Shown piece after piece: positions 24,421 to 35,986 of a stretch of DNA of 64,000 nt. Numbering within the stretch: the first letter of the stretch is position 1; each line of letters opens with the position of its first letter. The translations under genes and the position numbers were made by a program. The stretch spans positions 62,824-126,823 of the forward strand of contig QNGE01001032.1 of NCBI GenBank assembly GCA_008508345.1. Reading direction: 5' to 3'. The notes under the pieces were generated by a model that worked only from the letters and a program-made list of their open reading frames with translations, made no database searches and had not been told where the DNA came from. Origin of the DNA: Paragonimus westermani. Its lineage: Eukaryota > Platyhelminthes > Trematoda > Plagiorchiida > Troglotrematidae.

Positions 24421-25319
24421 TCACAGTGGCGAAATTCGGAAGATGGCTTCAGTAGTATGAGCAAAGTCCGAGGTAACGTTTGAGTTGAAGTAGTTTCGTA
24501 GGTTCTGGCGCATTTGCAACAGCCTCAGTATTTTCCACGTTGGGCAGAACTCCTTCACCATATATAATATGGTCAAGAAATGATATTTCAGTAACACAGA
24601 ATACACACTTGTTCATGTTCAAACACAAGTTCCGCTGTTGGAGACGATCTAGAACAGAATGAAGATTGAAATCATGGTCTTCTTTAGATTCACCGAAAAC
24701 ACCCATATCATCCATGTATACAGTAGAACCGCGGCATTAAGATAAAGACTGAATCGTGAATCATTGCCAAGCTGATGGAGCCGTACTGAAACCCATTGGT
24801 AGAACTTTGTATTGGAATAGACATTCTGTGGTGAGAAACGCAGTAAGATATCTGGAATCGGCCGTAAGCGGCATGTGAAAGGAAGCGCTTTTGATGTCCA
24901 ATTTTGAGGAAAATTTTGCTCGGTTAAGTTTAATTAACAGTTCACTTTGATCAAGGAAAATGAATTTTTCAACCACCATTTGTTCGTCAAGTGCTCGAAG
25001 ATCTGTACACAATCGAACGCTACCGTCTTTTTTGAAAACCCCAACTAATGGATGTACCCAAACCGAGCTCAATTATGTCGTTTTGAAACACCAGATTAAT
25101 AGCGGCAGAAACTGCTTCCCGGTTTGCAAGGGGTATCGGTCGCGGCTGTGATATGGAGGACGGTTTTGCATCCGACCTCAAACGAATTCGGTAGGCCACA
25201 TTGACTATACAACCAATTGAGTCAGCAAATAATTGTGGGTATTTATGATGCAATAATGTCACGCCAACAGAAGCTATTGTCATAGGTACAATATAAGTTA
25301 CCAGATTCAGAGCAACCAT
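24421..25319 (-). pseudogene. Mag-like element: reverse transcriptase fragments
   Basis: Three consecutive frames give the N-terminal finger (YPQLFADSIGC, RPIPLANRE), the palm (FKKDGSVRLCTDLRALDE, SKLDIKSASFHMPL, with the catalytic Asp in KLD intact) and the active site Y-M-D-D at 24707-24718 followed by a recognisable thumb (LDHIIYGEGVLPN). Frame breaks lie between the three parts. Confidence 0.85.
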
Positions 25320-25723
25320 TGCGTTACGACCTTACAATAGTTTTCTGTTCGTGTTGCTTGTAGAGACAGCCACAGAAGCAGGTGGAGAAAATACAATACA
25401 TAGTTGGAGTAATATAAATTCTTTCATTTCTATGGCTGCATTGGAGTAGCTGTCAAACTAGTAAACCGTTGTGTGCACAGGTAGATATTTGAGATGACAC
25501 TCATAAAATGAATAGGGAATTATAGTTATTGGAGATGCAGAATCTAGTTCCATTTCAAGAGACAGCCTTGAGGCCGAGGATAGAAAATAAATCGTTCGAA
25601 CATCTGAACGTGGTAATTGTGGTTCTTTAACAGCCAAGGAAGCAGCAATATATTCGTTAGAATGTAAGGCATAAACTGTTTCTGCGGTAGGAGTTTATTG
25701 TGGAACAGTAACAGCAACTCTCT

Positions 25724-26510
25724 TTAGTGCATGTACCGAGCGCGTACGGCAGACTTTTGCAAATGACCAATCCTAGAACAACTCGAACATTTAGCAGTTT
25801 TCGTTGACCACTCCAGATTACTCGCCCGATGTGTTGTTGATCCACACCGGAAAGAGTTGCCAAGGGGTTGGAAGGCAGCTGATGGCTTCAAATTTTTGAT
25901 CATTAAAACCAACTGTGGCAACTTCGGGAACATTTCACACTGTGATCGAACTTGTTCTTTAACAAGAGCCATTTCACAGGCCTCATCCCAAGATAATTTG
26001 GATGTGTCCTCAGTTAAAAGAGATTTACGAATATTCTCATTTCCTACTCCAAATATAAACTGTTGTATGAGCATGCAATCTTCAAGTTTCTTAGTAGATA
26101 TTTTGGAGTACTCACACGGTCGGATGGCTCTTATAAGTCGAGAAATGTATCCTCCCAGTTGTTCTCCAGTTTGCTGACTGATGTGGGAATAAGTAAACCT
26201 GGAGGCGTATACGTTGGTAAGGGCCCCCAGTATTTTGTCAATTGTATTTAAAGCTTTCTCCAAGGTGGTTTTATGGCACACAGAATGGATGTCAAACTTT
26301 ATCTGCCCTTCACTTACCAAGTGGTTGCGCAGACGTTTTAGTTTAGTCGACTCTGTCAAGTGCAGCGATGGATTTAGCACAATGAGCAAATCCAAGTAAT
26401 CCGTAAATGTCGTTTTCCACGTAATCCACGAATCTGGCGTTGGAAATACCGCTGATCCTCCCAAAACGTTGCAGGTGCATTCATCGAAGTGAACATTGCG
26501 GGCGACGCCA
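25724..26510 (-). pseudogene. Mag-like element: gag
   Basis: A 246-codon frame starting near 26464, with upstream codons in another frame beginning at an ATG close to 26498 (MFTSMNAPATF). It has the alpha-helical capsid-like body and two degenerate zinc knuckles at the C-terminus: FRCGSTTHRASN, and CSSCSRIGHLQKS in which the last Cys is replaced. It lies directly inside the 5' LTR. A protease should follow downstream but I could not see an intact DSG-type active site. Confidence 0.75.
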
Positions 26511-26515
26511 AATAT

Positions 26516-26581
26516 TGTGTCTTAAAACAGAACGCAAGGCAGTGTTAATAGACGTAAACTAGTATGTATGCCATCTGCCCA
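26516..26581 (-). repeat. 5' LTR of Mag-like Ty3/Gypsy element
   Basis: This 66-bp segment is the partner of 22441-22502; see that entry for the shared blocks. Divergence between the two is large, indicating an old insertion. Confidence 0.7.
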
Positions 26582-27881
26582 AAATTCATTTCCACTGACT
26601 CAAAAAGTGAACGCGTTCTGGAAGATTCCCCAGCTACTGGAAAACGTGCAACTGGCCGACACTTTTAAAGCGTCCCCTTCGTTTTCAAAAGCTGTTGTAA
26701 AAAAAATGCCTGATTTTGTTAGGCATTATATTTGGATATAATCGGATTGCAAACTGTGCCCTCGACAACTGAACGTACGTGCCACATAAGAAAGATTGCT
26801 TCAACCAGTGCACCGGTTAGAGACCGAAATAACACGCAATGCAAATAGTACATCGCCAATTTTTAAAGTGCGATTGCATCGATCATAAACTAAAAACGAC
26901 TGAAAAGGAGATTATTACTGTGGTCAATGTTGCATAGAGCAACTGTATCGCCATCGTTACATCTACTTGAATACGATCACATTAACGCCTTTGAAGCCAT
27001 GATTGAGAACTGACTTCACGCACTGTTGCGAAGTACATAACGTATTCTGGCATTCAACACGTATTAGGATTCAAGGAAACGCAATTTCAAACGGATATTT
27101 TTCATAATATTGTTCAATTTGTCTTGAAGGTCGAACCCACTATAGTAAGCAGTATAGGGCTGTTCCAAAACGTCGAGAAGAACAAAGACCAAATTTTAAA
27201 TTTGGGTGTGCCTTGTAAATGAAATTTTTCAGCCTGATTTATGTGTACTAATGACAACGTCACGAGCCCCGAATACTCGACCACACGGCAGCTAAAGAGG
27301 GGGTAACAACAATCTAGGCAAACCACAATGAGGGTCAGTCCATAAGTGATTAATGAAACCGTTTGTTCATGTGGCAACGGTTGTGACATCCAACAGTTCC
27401 TTCCAATCTTTTAAACACCATGTGATTTCTTCCCAGAATCCTCCCGGAGTGGTTTTGTGAAAGGTCGACATATATGGAGGTATCTGATTTCAGGCGGTTG
27501 ACTGCAGCGTTGGGTAGATGGGTGTGGTGTCGGTGGTTGTATGGGTTGTGTCCGTACTGTACTTTCTGGACAATTGCCTAACAGCCAGTATGAAATATCG
27601 TTTGGTTGACTTCATTGCGTTAATTCTGTTGGCAACTTCTGCAAAACTGGCTGGTATTTTTGATCTTTTGTTTTGTTCCGAATCTTGGTTCATAATCAAC
27701 CTCTCCTTGTCTATCCGTAATTTCTTCTTCAGTCAACGTTAGACATCGGTCCCTGGATCTTGTTGCGTATGCATCATCTTTAGTGGTGAATCCTCTGCTA
27801 CTGGAGTTGATTTTTCTGGTTGGGCTTTGATTCACATTCGGAATGTGGTCTAGACAGCAGTGTCACATTTTTTCATGGATT
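26582..27881. other. Unassigned stretch between two Gypsy elements
   Basis: Minus-strand open frames at 27114-27389 and 27490-27835 may be the decayed C-terminal and 3' region of the next element, but no motif proves it. I recognise nothing else. Confidence 0.4.
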
Positions 27882-28340
27882 TCATTCATGCAAACGTTCG
27901 CTAGGTGAAACCTTATCCTGAACACTTAAATCAGGGAGTATTCTGTGGTTAGGCAAAAGCAGGTCCACACCGTTACCCAAATGACAGTCTCGTGCATATT
28001 TAGAGATGAGCCGTTTCGTGGTATTCATGAATCTCTCAGCCTGACCATTTGACATGAGATGATACGGTAGGACTTTTTGGCTGTACAATAGCATCTGTCG
28101 AACAGAATCATGGCAACTCTTCAGATGTGAAGTTAGCACCGATATTTGGAACAAGGACCTTGGGGGAAACGAATCTGTAGAATAGGTATCTAATTTAGCG
28201 AACGGTTGACTGAATGGTAGGCCATTCTGTGATATTAATTTCTGGCCATTTAGATGTAGACTTTACAGTGATTGTGACAGAATCATTAATTGGTCAAAAC
28301 GACTTTTAAGGGATTCAGCTCCATGGTTTTTCTCCAGCGG
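27882..28340 (-). pseudogene. CsRn1-like element: integrase core fragment
   Basis: The frame 27882-28154 carries the conserved YHLMSNGQAERFMNTTKRL block with the third catalytic residue (Glu in QAERF). The sequence up to 28340 still reads as weak integrase core in shifted frames. Confidence 0.75.
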
Positions 28341-28871
28341 CTGTGGCTCAGCTTGTGAAGGTGATGTCAAAAGCACTGTACATTGACAGCAGCCTCTGTT
28401 CAACACATGACTGTCCTGATGCATAAAAGACTATGATTGTAGTGAAGACGAACGACCGCATTATACTGCCCAACCCACTACTATTCAATAAATAGGCAGA
28501 AGCATGGATTTTGACACTAAAGTAACCGCGGTAGAAATGCCAGAAGACACAATGGAGTGCAGCCTTGCCTGAAATGCTTTTGGGTACATACGGAAACTGA
28601 ATATTGACAACCGTGGCAATCGGGGTGGCAAAGGGGTGTGCAAATGCGTGGATTTATTTACTGTCATGTTGAAACGTTTAACCGATTTATTGGGTTTTCG
28701 AGTGAACATCCCTTGTGCCATCCGCATTCTTGGATCACAACACTAGACATAAATGTACATCAAATACTTCGCCTTAATCGATTACTGACCTTGCTGAAGT
28801 CGTGATTAATTTGAAGCACGATAAACGCGTAAAGAAGTATGAGGGGGTTCCACTAGTGAGGAAGCACAAAC

Positions 28872-29125
28872 CCCAGGTCGGATAAACAGATTGGGAATAA
28901 CACAGCGTTACGAGCAAGTTGTAATACTCTACGTTTCAACCACCTCAGGTGGCCTTCCTCAGGAGTGTTGTAATCGAATTACAACACTCCTGAGGAAGGC
29001 CACCTGAGGTGGTTGAAACGTAGAGTATTACAACTTGCTCGTAACGCTGTGTTATTCCCAATCTGTTTATCACTAACATGTTAAACACTAAATTTGGATT
29101 GGATATCTTACCCAGGTCGGATAAA
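28872..29125. mobile_element. Inverted-dimer insertion with 15-bp target duplication
   Basis: Two 94-bp arms (28881-28974 and 28978-29071) are perfect reverse complements separated by three bases. The right arm continues to 29110. The insertion is flanked by the 15-bp direct repeat CCCAGGTCGGATAAA (28872-28886 and 29111-29125), a target-site duplication. The same unit occurs once, not inverted, at 34949-35114. It lies inside the CsRn1-like integrase, so it is younger than that element. The unit contains a hairpin between CTGAGGA and GAAAC and may derive from a Penelope-like terminal region. Confidence 0.85.
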
Positions 29126-29231
29126 TTGATGTGAGCCCACCCATCGCGATACCAACCTACGAAAACTGGTTGCCAGGTGAAGTGAAGCACAAATCTCGAG
29201 ATCGGTTCACTAAGAATTAGGAACTACACAG

Positions 29232-29470
29232 CTATTGCGACTTGATTGAGGATGAAATCCCTGTAGGGTCTAAACAAGTCATTGTGCACGTGACCAAAGC
29301 GAGCATCAGAGGCAGAACTGATCCTAGTGGAATGACGGTATGACAGTGGATCTTAGACTGTTGGCAATTCAAACAGTAACGCGTCCAACCGGTAATATCC
29401 TTGGTCGTCTCGAACAAAACGATTTGTCCAGTTTTGCGGAGGGTTTGACTCCTGGACGTGACATGGCGTA
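29232..29470 (-). pseudogene. CsRn1-like element: integrase zinc-binding domain
   Basis: The frame contains GWTRYCLNCQQSKIHCH, the second half of the H-H-C-C domain, and a decayed start of the core (LVTCTMTCLDPTG, where an Asp block such as HVDLVGP is expected). Confidence 0.7.
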
Positions 29471-29623
29471 GAGGGTATCAAAAACAGTTTTCTGTATTTC
29501 TTTTGGAATGACAGGCCTCGAGGACCCCGTAAAAATCACAGAACAGACACGCCATAGTGTGTTATTTTCTGAGCGTTCATTAAGCCCTTGTGCTTATCTG
29601 CGTCCGGATCACCAGCTTGAAGT

Positions 29624-29900
29624 TTAGACACACGCGCAAAGTCGACGGAGTTGTCGAACATGATGTTTGTCAGTTGGACTATCGATGGAGCATCGGCTAC
29701 CACGTTTGGTCCTCCCTAGACGTATCGAGGTTCCGAAGTGCACTGGGAAATGTAGTCCAAGTGACGTAACTCTCGTGGCGTATAACGATCGCGTTCGGCC
29801 GATAGAGTGTACGTTAATGGTTTGTGGTCGGTAAAAATACAAAACGTACCTCCAACAAAACGGTGGAAATGTTTAATGAGCAAACAGATTGCTAATATTT
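29624..29900 (-). pseudogene. CsRn1-like element: RNase H fragment
   Basis: One minus frame reads FTDHKPLTYTLS, TPRELRHLDYISQ and, after an in-frame stop, PNVVADAPSIVQL. This is the RNase H end and the link to integrase. The stop and the missing SR after VADA show that it is inactive. Confidence 0.75.
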
Positions 29901-30390
29901 CACAGCTGAACGTACTGCAGCGAGTTTAGGCTGGCTGCAAAGGTTTTTAGAAAAACGAAACAGGTTGCCATTTTGTTGTCAACCGACTGCTGAACTACAG
30001 CTTCAACAACCGAATTTGATGCATCACTGGTGATAGTGATAGCAGCGAAAGAATACAAGTGATAAGTGACTTACTTATGCAAGTATCTGCTTTATTGAGT
30101 TAAACGAATTGATTGGCCTCTTAGATAATTCCAAGAGTTTATCCCGTTTGGAACTCAAATAAGTGTGTGGATTCAATTTGTCAGTGAGGTTAGGTAGGAA
30201 ATGGCGGTGTTAGTAACCAATACCAACAAAACGACTAAGCTAATGTAACGAAGTGGGTTGAGGAAAATCCTTGATGGCAACCATATTGATGACAAGCGGA
30301 TGTACTCCAACTGAGTTGGTATGGCGTCTAAGGGTGTCCAGTGATGTCTGTCCTACATGATATTAGGAGGAAATGATGACAGTGCCAAAA

Positions 30391-30830
30391 TCACTCAAGC
30401 GTTGGAAAACGTGGAAAAAAGTGTGTGAGATCTTCTTCAGGGCTGGAGCTAACGATTAGAATATCATCGATGTATGGAGGAGCCAAATTTAAACCACGTA
30501 AAGCCTCGTCGTTTAGACGTTGGAAGTATTGCGTTGCATTTCTTAGCCCAAAGGGCATCCGCAGAAATTCAGTCAATCCAAACGGCATGGTAACTGTTGG
30601 CAGTGGAACGTTTTCTTCCACCACAGGAATTTGATGGTAAGCTCGTACAAGATCATCTTTAGAGAATAGTCTTGACGTGTAGATAAAATGTGATAGCATG
30701 AGTGTGTGGGAAAGGGTATCGATCTGCGGAGGTGTCTTGATTGACACTTCTGTAGTCTGAATAAAGCAGTTAGAACACGAAAAGTGGTAGGTGCAAACAT
30801 TTCATTTTGATTCATCGGTACCACGTTCAC
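30391..30830 (-). pseudogene. CsRn1-like element: reverse transcriptase fragment
   Basis: The frame covers the central RT: FSKDDLVRAYHQIPV (first catalytic Asp region), FLRMPFGLRNATQYFQR and the active site Y-I-D-D at 30463-30474. The N-terminal part is in another frame up to 30830. Confidence 0.85.
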
Positions 30831-30905
30831 AATAACATGGGTGAGTTTCTTTTATAACAAACAGCTATAGGGGTAGATAACCAACAAGCAGGTTAGGATG
30901 GGTCA

Positions 30906-31260
30906 TTAAGTCCGGGGAAGGGTCAAGTTCACGAACAGTTTTTTCCAAACACAGAGAGCTGGTCTGAGTCGACTGATGGTAACTGATTCAGCAAACCGTA
31001 AGAATCTCGAGTTAGAATGACGTAACAGGTTTCTAAATGCACAAGATGGATATAAAGCGTGACCGGTGGTCAGAACGTGTCTAGCGACTGAGGAAACTGG
31101 CTGGTTACGCGTTTCAGCAACATTGTCATTCTCCGGTAACACGGACTTCTGCACCCACTTAGGTAAATATTTCTTCATCCTGTAGCTCAAACATCTATCG
31201 GTTCTGCCTATGTAACTTTCTCCGCAGTTTCTTACACAATGGTAAACACAGTGTGAAGTG
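30906..31260 (-). pseudogene. Penelope-like element, GIY-YIG tail
   Basis: Reading on the minus strand from about 31255, C-x2-CGESYIGRT (the YIG half of GIY-YIG) is followed by a YLPKWVQKSV block, ARHVLTTGH and the terminal RFAESVTISRLRPALC and KKLFVNL blocks. The reverse transcriptase is missing, so the copy is 5'-truncated. It sits directly upstream of the CsRn1-like RT, suggesting insertion into or beside that element. Confidence 0.8.
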
Positions 31261-33413
31261 GCACCGACAGGCTAATCTCTGTTGACTGAGTCCGAGTGAT
31301 TACGCGGAGTTCAACTGCATTGAACGTTCACTTAACACAGCGATCGAGAAATTCAGTTAAGATAGGTCGGAACGGTGTGTTGTCGCTTCGTGGATCAAAT
31401 GATCGAACGTGTATTTCTATGTATGTTACACTTTTTCCATTCAGTTCATACATATAGTATACTCTCTTTAATGTAAACATTATTAATGAAATATGCAGGA
31501 AGTTGCCTTAAGAGACATGTCAGATCATCCATAATCACTTTAAGGCTTATGGTGGTTTCCCTTGGGGGATGATATTTCAAAATTCAGTTTGGAGTTATCA
31601 CCTCTGTTATATTGTGTTATTAACCCATCTTGGTGATTAGAGTATATTTGCGAACAAACCACTTTATTTTGTCTCTCATCACTCGCATTTGGCTTACTTT
31701 GGTGCATACCAAATCTATCTTGTACACAAGTGCTTAATCCGCTTTAATGTCAGGTCGGCCAACAACTGCTACAGTTATCCCGCACCTTGTATGCGATTAA
31801 TATGAGAAGAACGAAGTATTTGCCAGAACATATTGTCTCACCCCGACCACCCTCGTCTTACCGTAGTTCAAGGAGAACTTCAACCGTTACAAAAGATTGT
31901 TGACTATATAATACCGCTGAGGGTAAATAGTGCTACAACTTGACTTAGTTACTGATAAGTAGTATGGGATTTGGTTGCAATGAACTGAACATCACTCTAA
32001 ACTGATATTAGGTTTCAGAATATTATACAAAAATTTTGGCCAGCTCCTTTCATAAGAAGCCATAAACTCAAGGTGCGCTAAGGTCAGAGGCAGCTAGTAA
32101 TACAAATCCTTATCACGGCCGGAATCTGAACGCCCACCAGACTTTCATGAGGCAATCTTGTTGATATGAAGATGCTCAGCCACGTACACCTGCGAATAAT
32201 TTGCAGGTCACCTGATAAACTCGAGAGAAAACGCAATAATGATAACGTCACCTCTAGTCGACGATCCCAAGGGTGGGACATCTCTTCAAACTCAACTAAC
32301 AGAAATCGTTAAATTTGAGTGATCGTTGGATTACTGTTGAGTAGCAGAGGATTTAGTCAATAAAAAACATTCAACAATACACAGTTGCCTCCAGTTTAGA
32401 GATTCCCGTGGACATCTTAGTCAGCCGCTCTTGAAAAAAAAACAATACTCCAGTCTTAATCTTAAAGGCGATAAACAATGGTGCGTATCTTTGCCTGTGC
32501 ATTGCTGACAATCGAGGATAGCCGGTCTGTTTGACGTTGTAATTCAATCATGATTTATACGATGTCAAAGACACAATGATCCACACTGTTAAACAAAGAC
32601 TACATGACCTGACTCCATGTCCTGGTCGTCGTACGGGTATGCAATACCGATAAGCTTTAACAAAAGCAAAACTAATGCTTGCTTTCCGAAGGACTTGGCT
32701 GAAAATCCAGTGGGAATGTGATGAAAGTTAAATAAAGTGAACTGATTTCATTTCCGTTCATGTACATTTTTCAGCAACTGGATTGAGCGATCAGATAGAA
32801 ACATCAGTTGTTACATTAGAAACGCGGTGAATTCCTGCCGATGAAATATGAAAGACTTTCAAATAGCTAGAATGCTTTTTTGTCTCTCATCACAGCCGAC
32901 GCTCGCATGTTTTGAGCGCTTCCCCTTCAGCTTTATCGTTTCCTGAAATGTCCGAAAAGGAATATAGCAATCGTAGATTATTACTCTCTAAACGAATAAA
33001 AAGCTGACTTGCTATTATCCAAAATCATTTAGGTAGCCTAAGTCGCAGAACGAGTATTGATAGACAGATAGTTGGACCGGGTTTATCACCGACTTGATGA
33101 GAATGAGTTCAGTTTGAATTTAACCTCTGGGATTCAGAATATTACTACTTGAAAACCGACCACGTTCACTCACAGTCCTCACACTGTGCCAGCGCACTTC
33201 GTAGGGAAACAATAGACTCAAGTTTCGCTCTTATTAGAGTTAATCAGTAATGGATATCCTTGCAAGGGCAGAAACTGGCACTCTGACCATGGTATTTGTG
33301 AGATTGACATGTTAATCACAATACCAATGAGTTCACACTAAACATGTTGGATTCATCATATCTAGATGCTCAACCGACTGTCTCGATTACATACAGTGTT
33401 CAATCCAAAATAA
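31261..33413. other. Non-coding stretch with two SINE-B relics
   Basis: I see only two minus-oriented, diverged SINE-B copies at about 31975-32180 and 33110-33340. The first keeps CACGGCCGGAATCTGAAC and CTTTCATGAGGCAA; the second keeps CACTCTGACCATGG and the body CAAGTTTCGCTC. I see nothing else recognisable. Confidence 0.55.
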
Positions 33414-33623
33414 CCTAAATCCCCGAAATTCACTTCCCACCTTGCAATGATGAAGTCCTCGATTTCAACCAAAGTGAGGAGTTCCTGGCAGCTGGGTAGT
33501 CGTCTGCAGCTAACAGGACCTAAATCCCCGAAATTCACTTCCCACCTTGCAATGATGAAGTCCTCAATTTCAACCAAAGTGAGGAGTTCCTGGCAGCTGG
33601 GTAGTCGTTTGCAGCTAACAGGA
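33414..33623. repeat. Two-copy 105-bp tandem duplication
   Basis: The unit at 33414-33518 is repeated at 33519-33623 with only two differences that I see (a G/A in the TCCTCGATTTC phrase, and a C/T in TCGTCTGCAG). Both strands are open through it, but the reading is merely duplicated and matches no known protein. Confidence 0.95.
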
Positions 33624-34649
33624 CAATTACTGTGTACGCAACCGGGACAAAGGAGCGAACTGAATCAAGGTGACATTCCAATAAGTCCACATACAATCGT
33701 GTATACAACATTACTAATTCCACACTACGTCGGTCGTTTCATGAAACACAATCTCGGTCGATCTATCTACCGTATACAGCAAGATGGATAAGTGAAAACA
33801 TGCCACTGCGCCCCACATCCACTCCAGTGTCATGCCCAAGTTAACCTTAGCCCCCTTCAGATCCCCATTTCTAACAGGAATTCTTCAGATCACACGACAG
33901 ATATAGCCAGTCATAACAATACTGTTCCAGGGAGCGTGCAGTCACCACCATCCCTAGTGTGAAACTGGATTTACAGTCAGTGTATGCGCTGTCAGTGTTA
34001 GCACCCTGAAACGGATATGTTAGCAGGCTGTTCTCGTATGAAAGCTAGGCTCATTGACTGTAATTGTCTGGGACATTTCTGTAACGTAATGGATGGTAGT
34101 CGATGCTTGGACTGGCAGCGCCGCTACGTCCGTTATTTTTAGCGACTCCATCCTTCCGCCCAAAACCGCCTCCTTCCTCCAGAAACTATTTTATGTAATC
34201 AGAATGAACGGAAGTGCTGTTTTACTTGTTCGTCCCTCAATCCACTACGCTAATTGGTGGCTTAGTGACCTTAACTACTACTTTTAGTGAATGTTTTTCA
34301 ATCTTCGGATTCGAGGATGTCTGTAGTTCGCTTTGCCCCCAAATGACTACCTTGTAGATCCAAAGCCTGAACCAAAGGCTTCTGAGAACACTAGTTGTAC
34401 ACTTTGGGTGACTACATGGCCGCTTCTGTTGGTCAGGTTTGAGTAGGTAAAGTTTTCATCAGGCCGACTGAAACCACATCAGTAGGTTAAGTAATTGGTA
34501 ATGATAGACTGTATACTGCCCGCTTGGCAGTTTCAGTTCAGGTCAGCTTTTAAAGCTACATCTTCAAAAATACCTACACTGTATTGTTATGTGCCATCTG
34601 ACTGTAGGGACGTAGTTCTCAATAACGCCTTTCACACGGACTTAGTTGG

Positions 34650-35340
34650 TCCGTTTAGACAGGTACAGTTCTGACATAGTCATTCTGACCGAAGTTAGGA
34701 GCGCCCAGGCCAGAAGCTTTGATAAGGTCTTGTTTAAGTGGTAGGTTTCAGCTAGCGTCACCTTGCTCGGTTGAATACGGATTATTGTTCTAACAGAGAG
34801 TCCAGCAGATGCTAATTTTAGCCAGAACTAGACACGATGCACTTCATTGTTTTATTCGGCGCCCTCCTCCGAATGATATCTAGTTTTATACACACCCAGT
34901 GGCTATTAGTTATAAGTGGCGTGACTCTAATAAGGACTTTCATTCTTAGAATATCCGCACCAAATGTAGTGCGAATGAAGTTGAATAGTTTGGGCGTCGT
35001 GTTTAACATGTTATTGATAAACAGATTGGGAATAACACAACGTTTCGAGCATGTTGTAATACTCTACGTTTCAACCACCTCGGGTGGCCTTCCTCAGGAG
35101 TGTTGTAATCGAAATCATTCTTATTGGTGCACACGCTTGGATTCCGGTCCTGTGTTGGCATGTTATCGTTGTGTTCTCACATTCGCAAGGTAACTACCTC
35201 ATCAGTTGTAACGGCTGGTTTTCGAGAAACTGCACATAACGTCTTCAAGGCGTGAATACGAGGGTAATCTAGGATACAAGCATAGCAGTTCTCACCCCGA
35301 AAATCTTCATGACTACCGGATCCAAATTCTAGGCCGTTAA
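34650..35340. repeat. Dispersed repeat C, copy 2, interrupted
   Basis: Colinear with 13640-14190. Its continuity is broken by the 166-bp insertion at 34949-35114; removing that restores the order of shared blocks (the ATTCTTA phrase runs into the TGGTGCACACGCTTGG part, which corresponds to GGAACACATGCTTGG in copy 1). Confidence 0.6.
34949..35114 (-). mobile_element. 166-bp insertion with 9-bp target duplication
   Basis: Flanked by TCATTCTTA on both sides (34940-34948 and 35115-35123). It contains one copy of the unit that forms the inverted dimer at 28881-29071, with its hairpin region between CTGAGGA and GAAAC on the minus strand, plus about 70 bp more. It inserted into dispersed repeat C. 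Confidence 0.85.
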
Positions 35341-35967
35341 TGAAACAGGTATTACAACATGAGGTGGAACCCTGTAGATGACAGTGAACGATCGGTCTAA
35401 GTTGGCCTGATGATCGCTGTCAGCCACGTGATTCACAATAACACTCCTGATTGGTTTTCTCTCACCTGTCATGATCTATACTGGAAGGTGTTTCTTGATT
35501 CGTATGCCCCTATAAATTTGCAAACGAACGAATAAATAACCAGTGATGAATTGTAGACCGACGTTTTATCCTACAGATTTAGAGTGATCAGCAATGGACT
35601 GGCGAATGAAGTAATCAGTTCAAATCCTTGTTAGATTTGTATTTAATGAAAATCCTGTTAGACTATCAACATTACTTTTTTCTTGATACTTGTAATCACT
35701 AACAGTGGTGCTACATCCTGTCTCCATCACTTGTTTCCAGACCAACGGGCGCTCGTTGGATATCTTAACAGATAAAGTGACAGGAACGGGGCGACTTGTG
35801 CCTCCAGACTCGAACCCATGTATCAATCATTGAAATCGCTAATGCAACGAAAATCGGCAACGGAACAAACAAGGTGTACACAGTGATGATGAGGTGAACA
35901 CCACACCGTCCAAACCACACACTCTTTAATTATATTGTTACGTAATGGTTTTTGACTTATTACGCAT

Positions 35968-35986
35968 GTATATATATATATATATA
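35968..35986. repeat. TA dinucleotide tract
   Basis: Short perfect (TA)n. Confidence 0.9.

Larger units (their letters stand above)
22503..26515 (-). mobile_element. Mag-like Ty3/Gypsy retrotransposon, internal region
   Basis: Reading on the minus strand the order is gag, (protease), RT, RNase H, integrase, as in Ty3/Gypsy. The whole element with LTRs is about 4.1 kb. It is broken into many frames by indels and stops, so it is dead. Lineage is inferred from the very short LTRs (the Bombyx mag element also has LTRs of well under 100 bp), the paired gag zinc knuckles and the RT sequence style. Just inside the 5' LTR a TTTGGCGTCGCC segment begins with the TGG expected of a tRNA primer-binding site. 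I found no matching target-site duplication. Confidence 0.75.
27882..30830 (-). mobile_element. CsRn1-like Ty3/Gypsy retrotransposon remnant
   Basis: On the minus strand RT, RNase H and integrase follow in Ty3/Gypsy order, in several frames with stops. The phrasing (DLVRAYHQIPV, MPFGLRNATQYFQR, YIDDILIVSSS, NCQQSKIHCH) resembles the CsRn1/Kabuki group known from trematodes. No gag or LTR was found, and the upstream end abuts a Penelope-like tail at 30906. Its integrase is split by a nested insertion (28887-29110) and possibly other DNA at about 28350-28860. Confidence 0.75.

Noticed and set aside
22436..26586. Target-site duplication of the Mag-like element
   Set aside because: The bases outside the two LTRs (ending ATTGA on the left, starting AAATT on the right) do not match.
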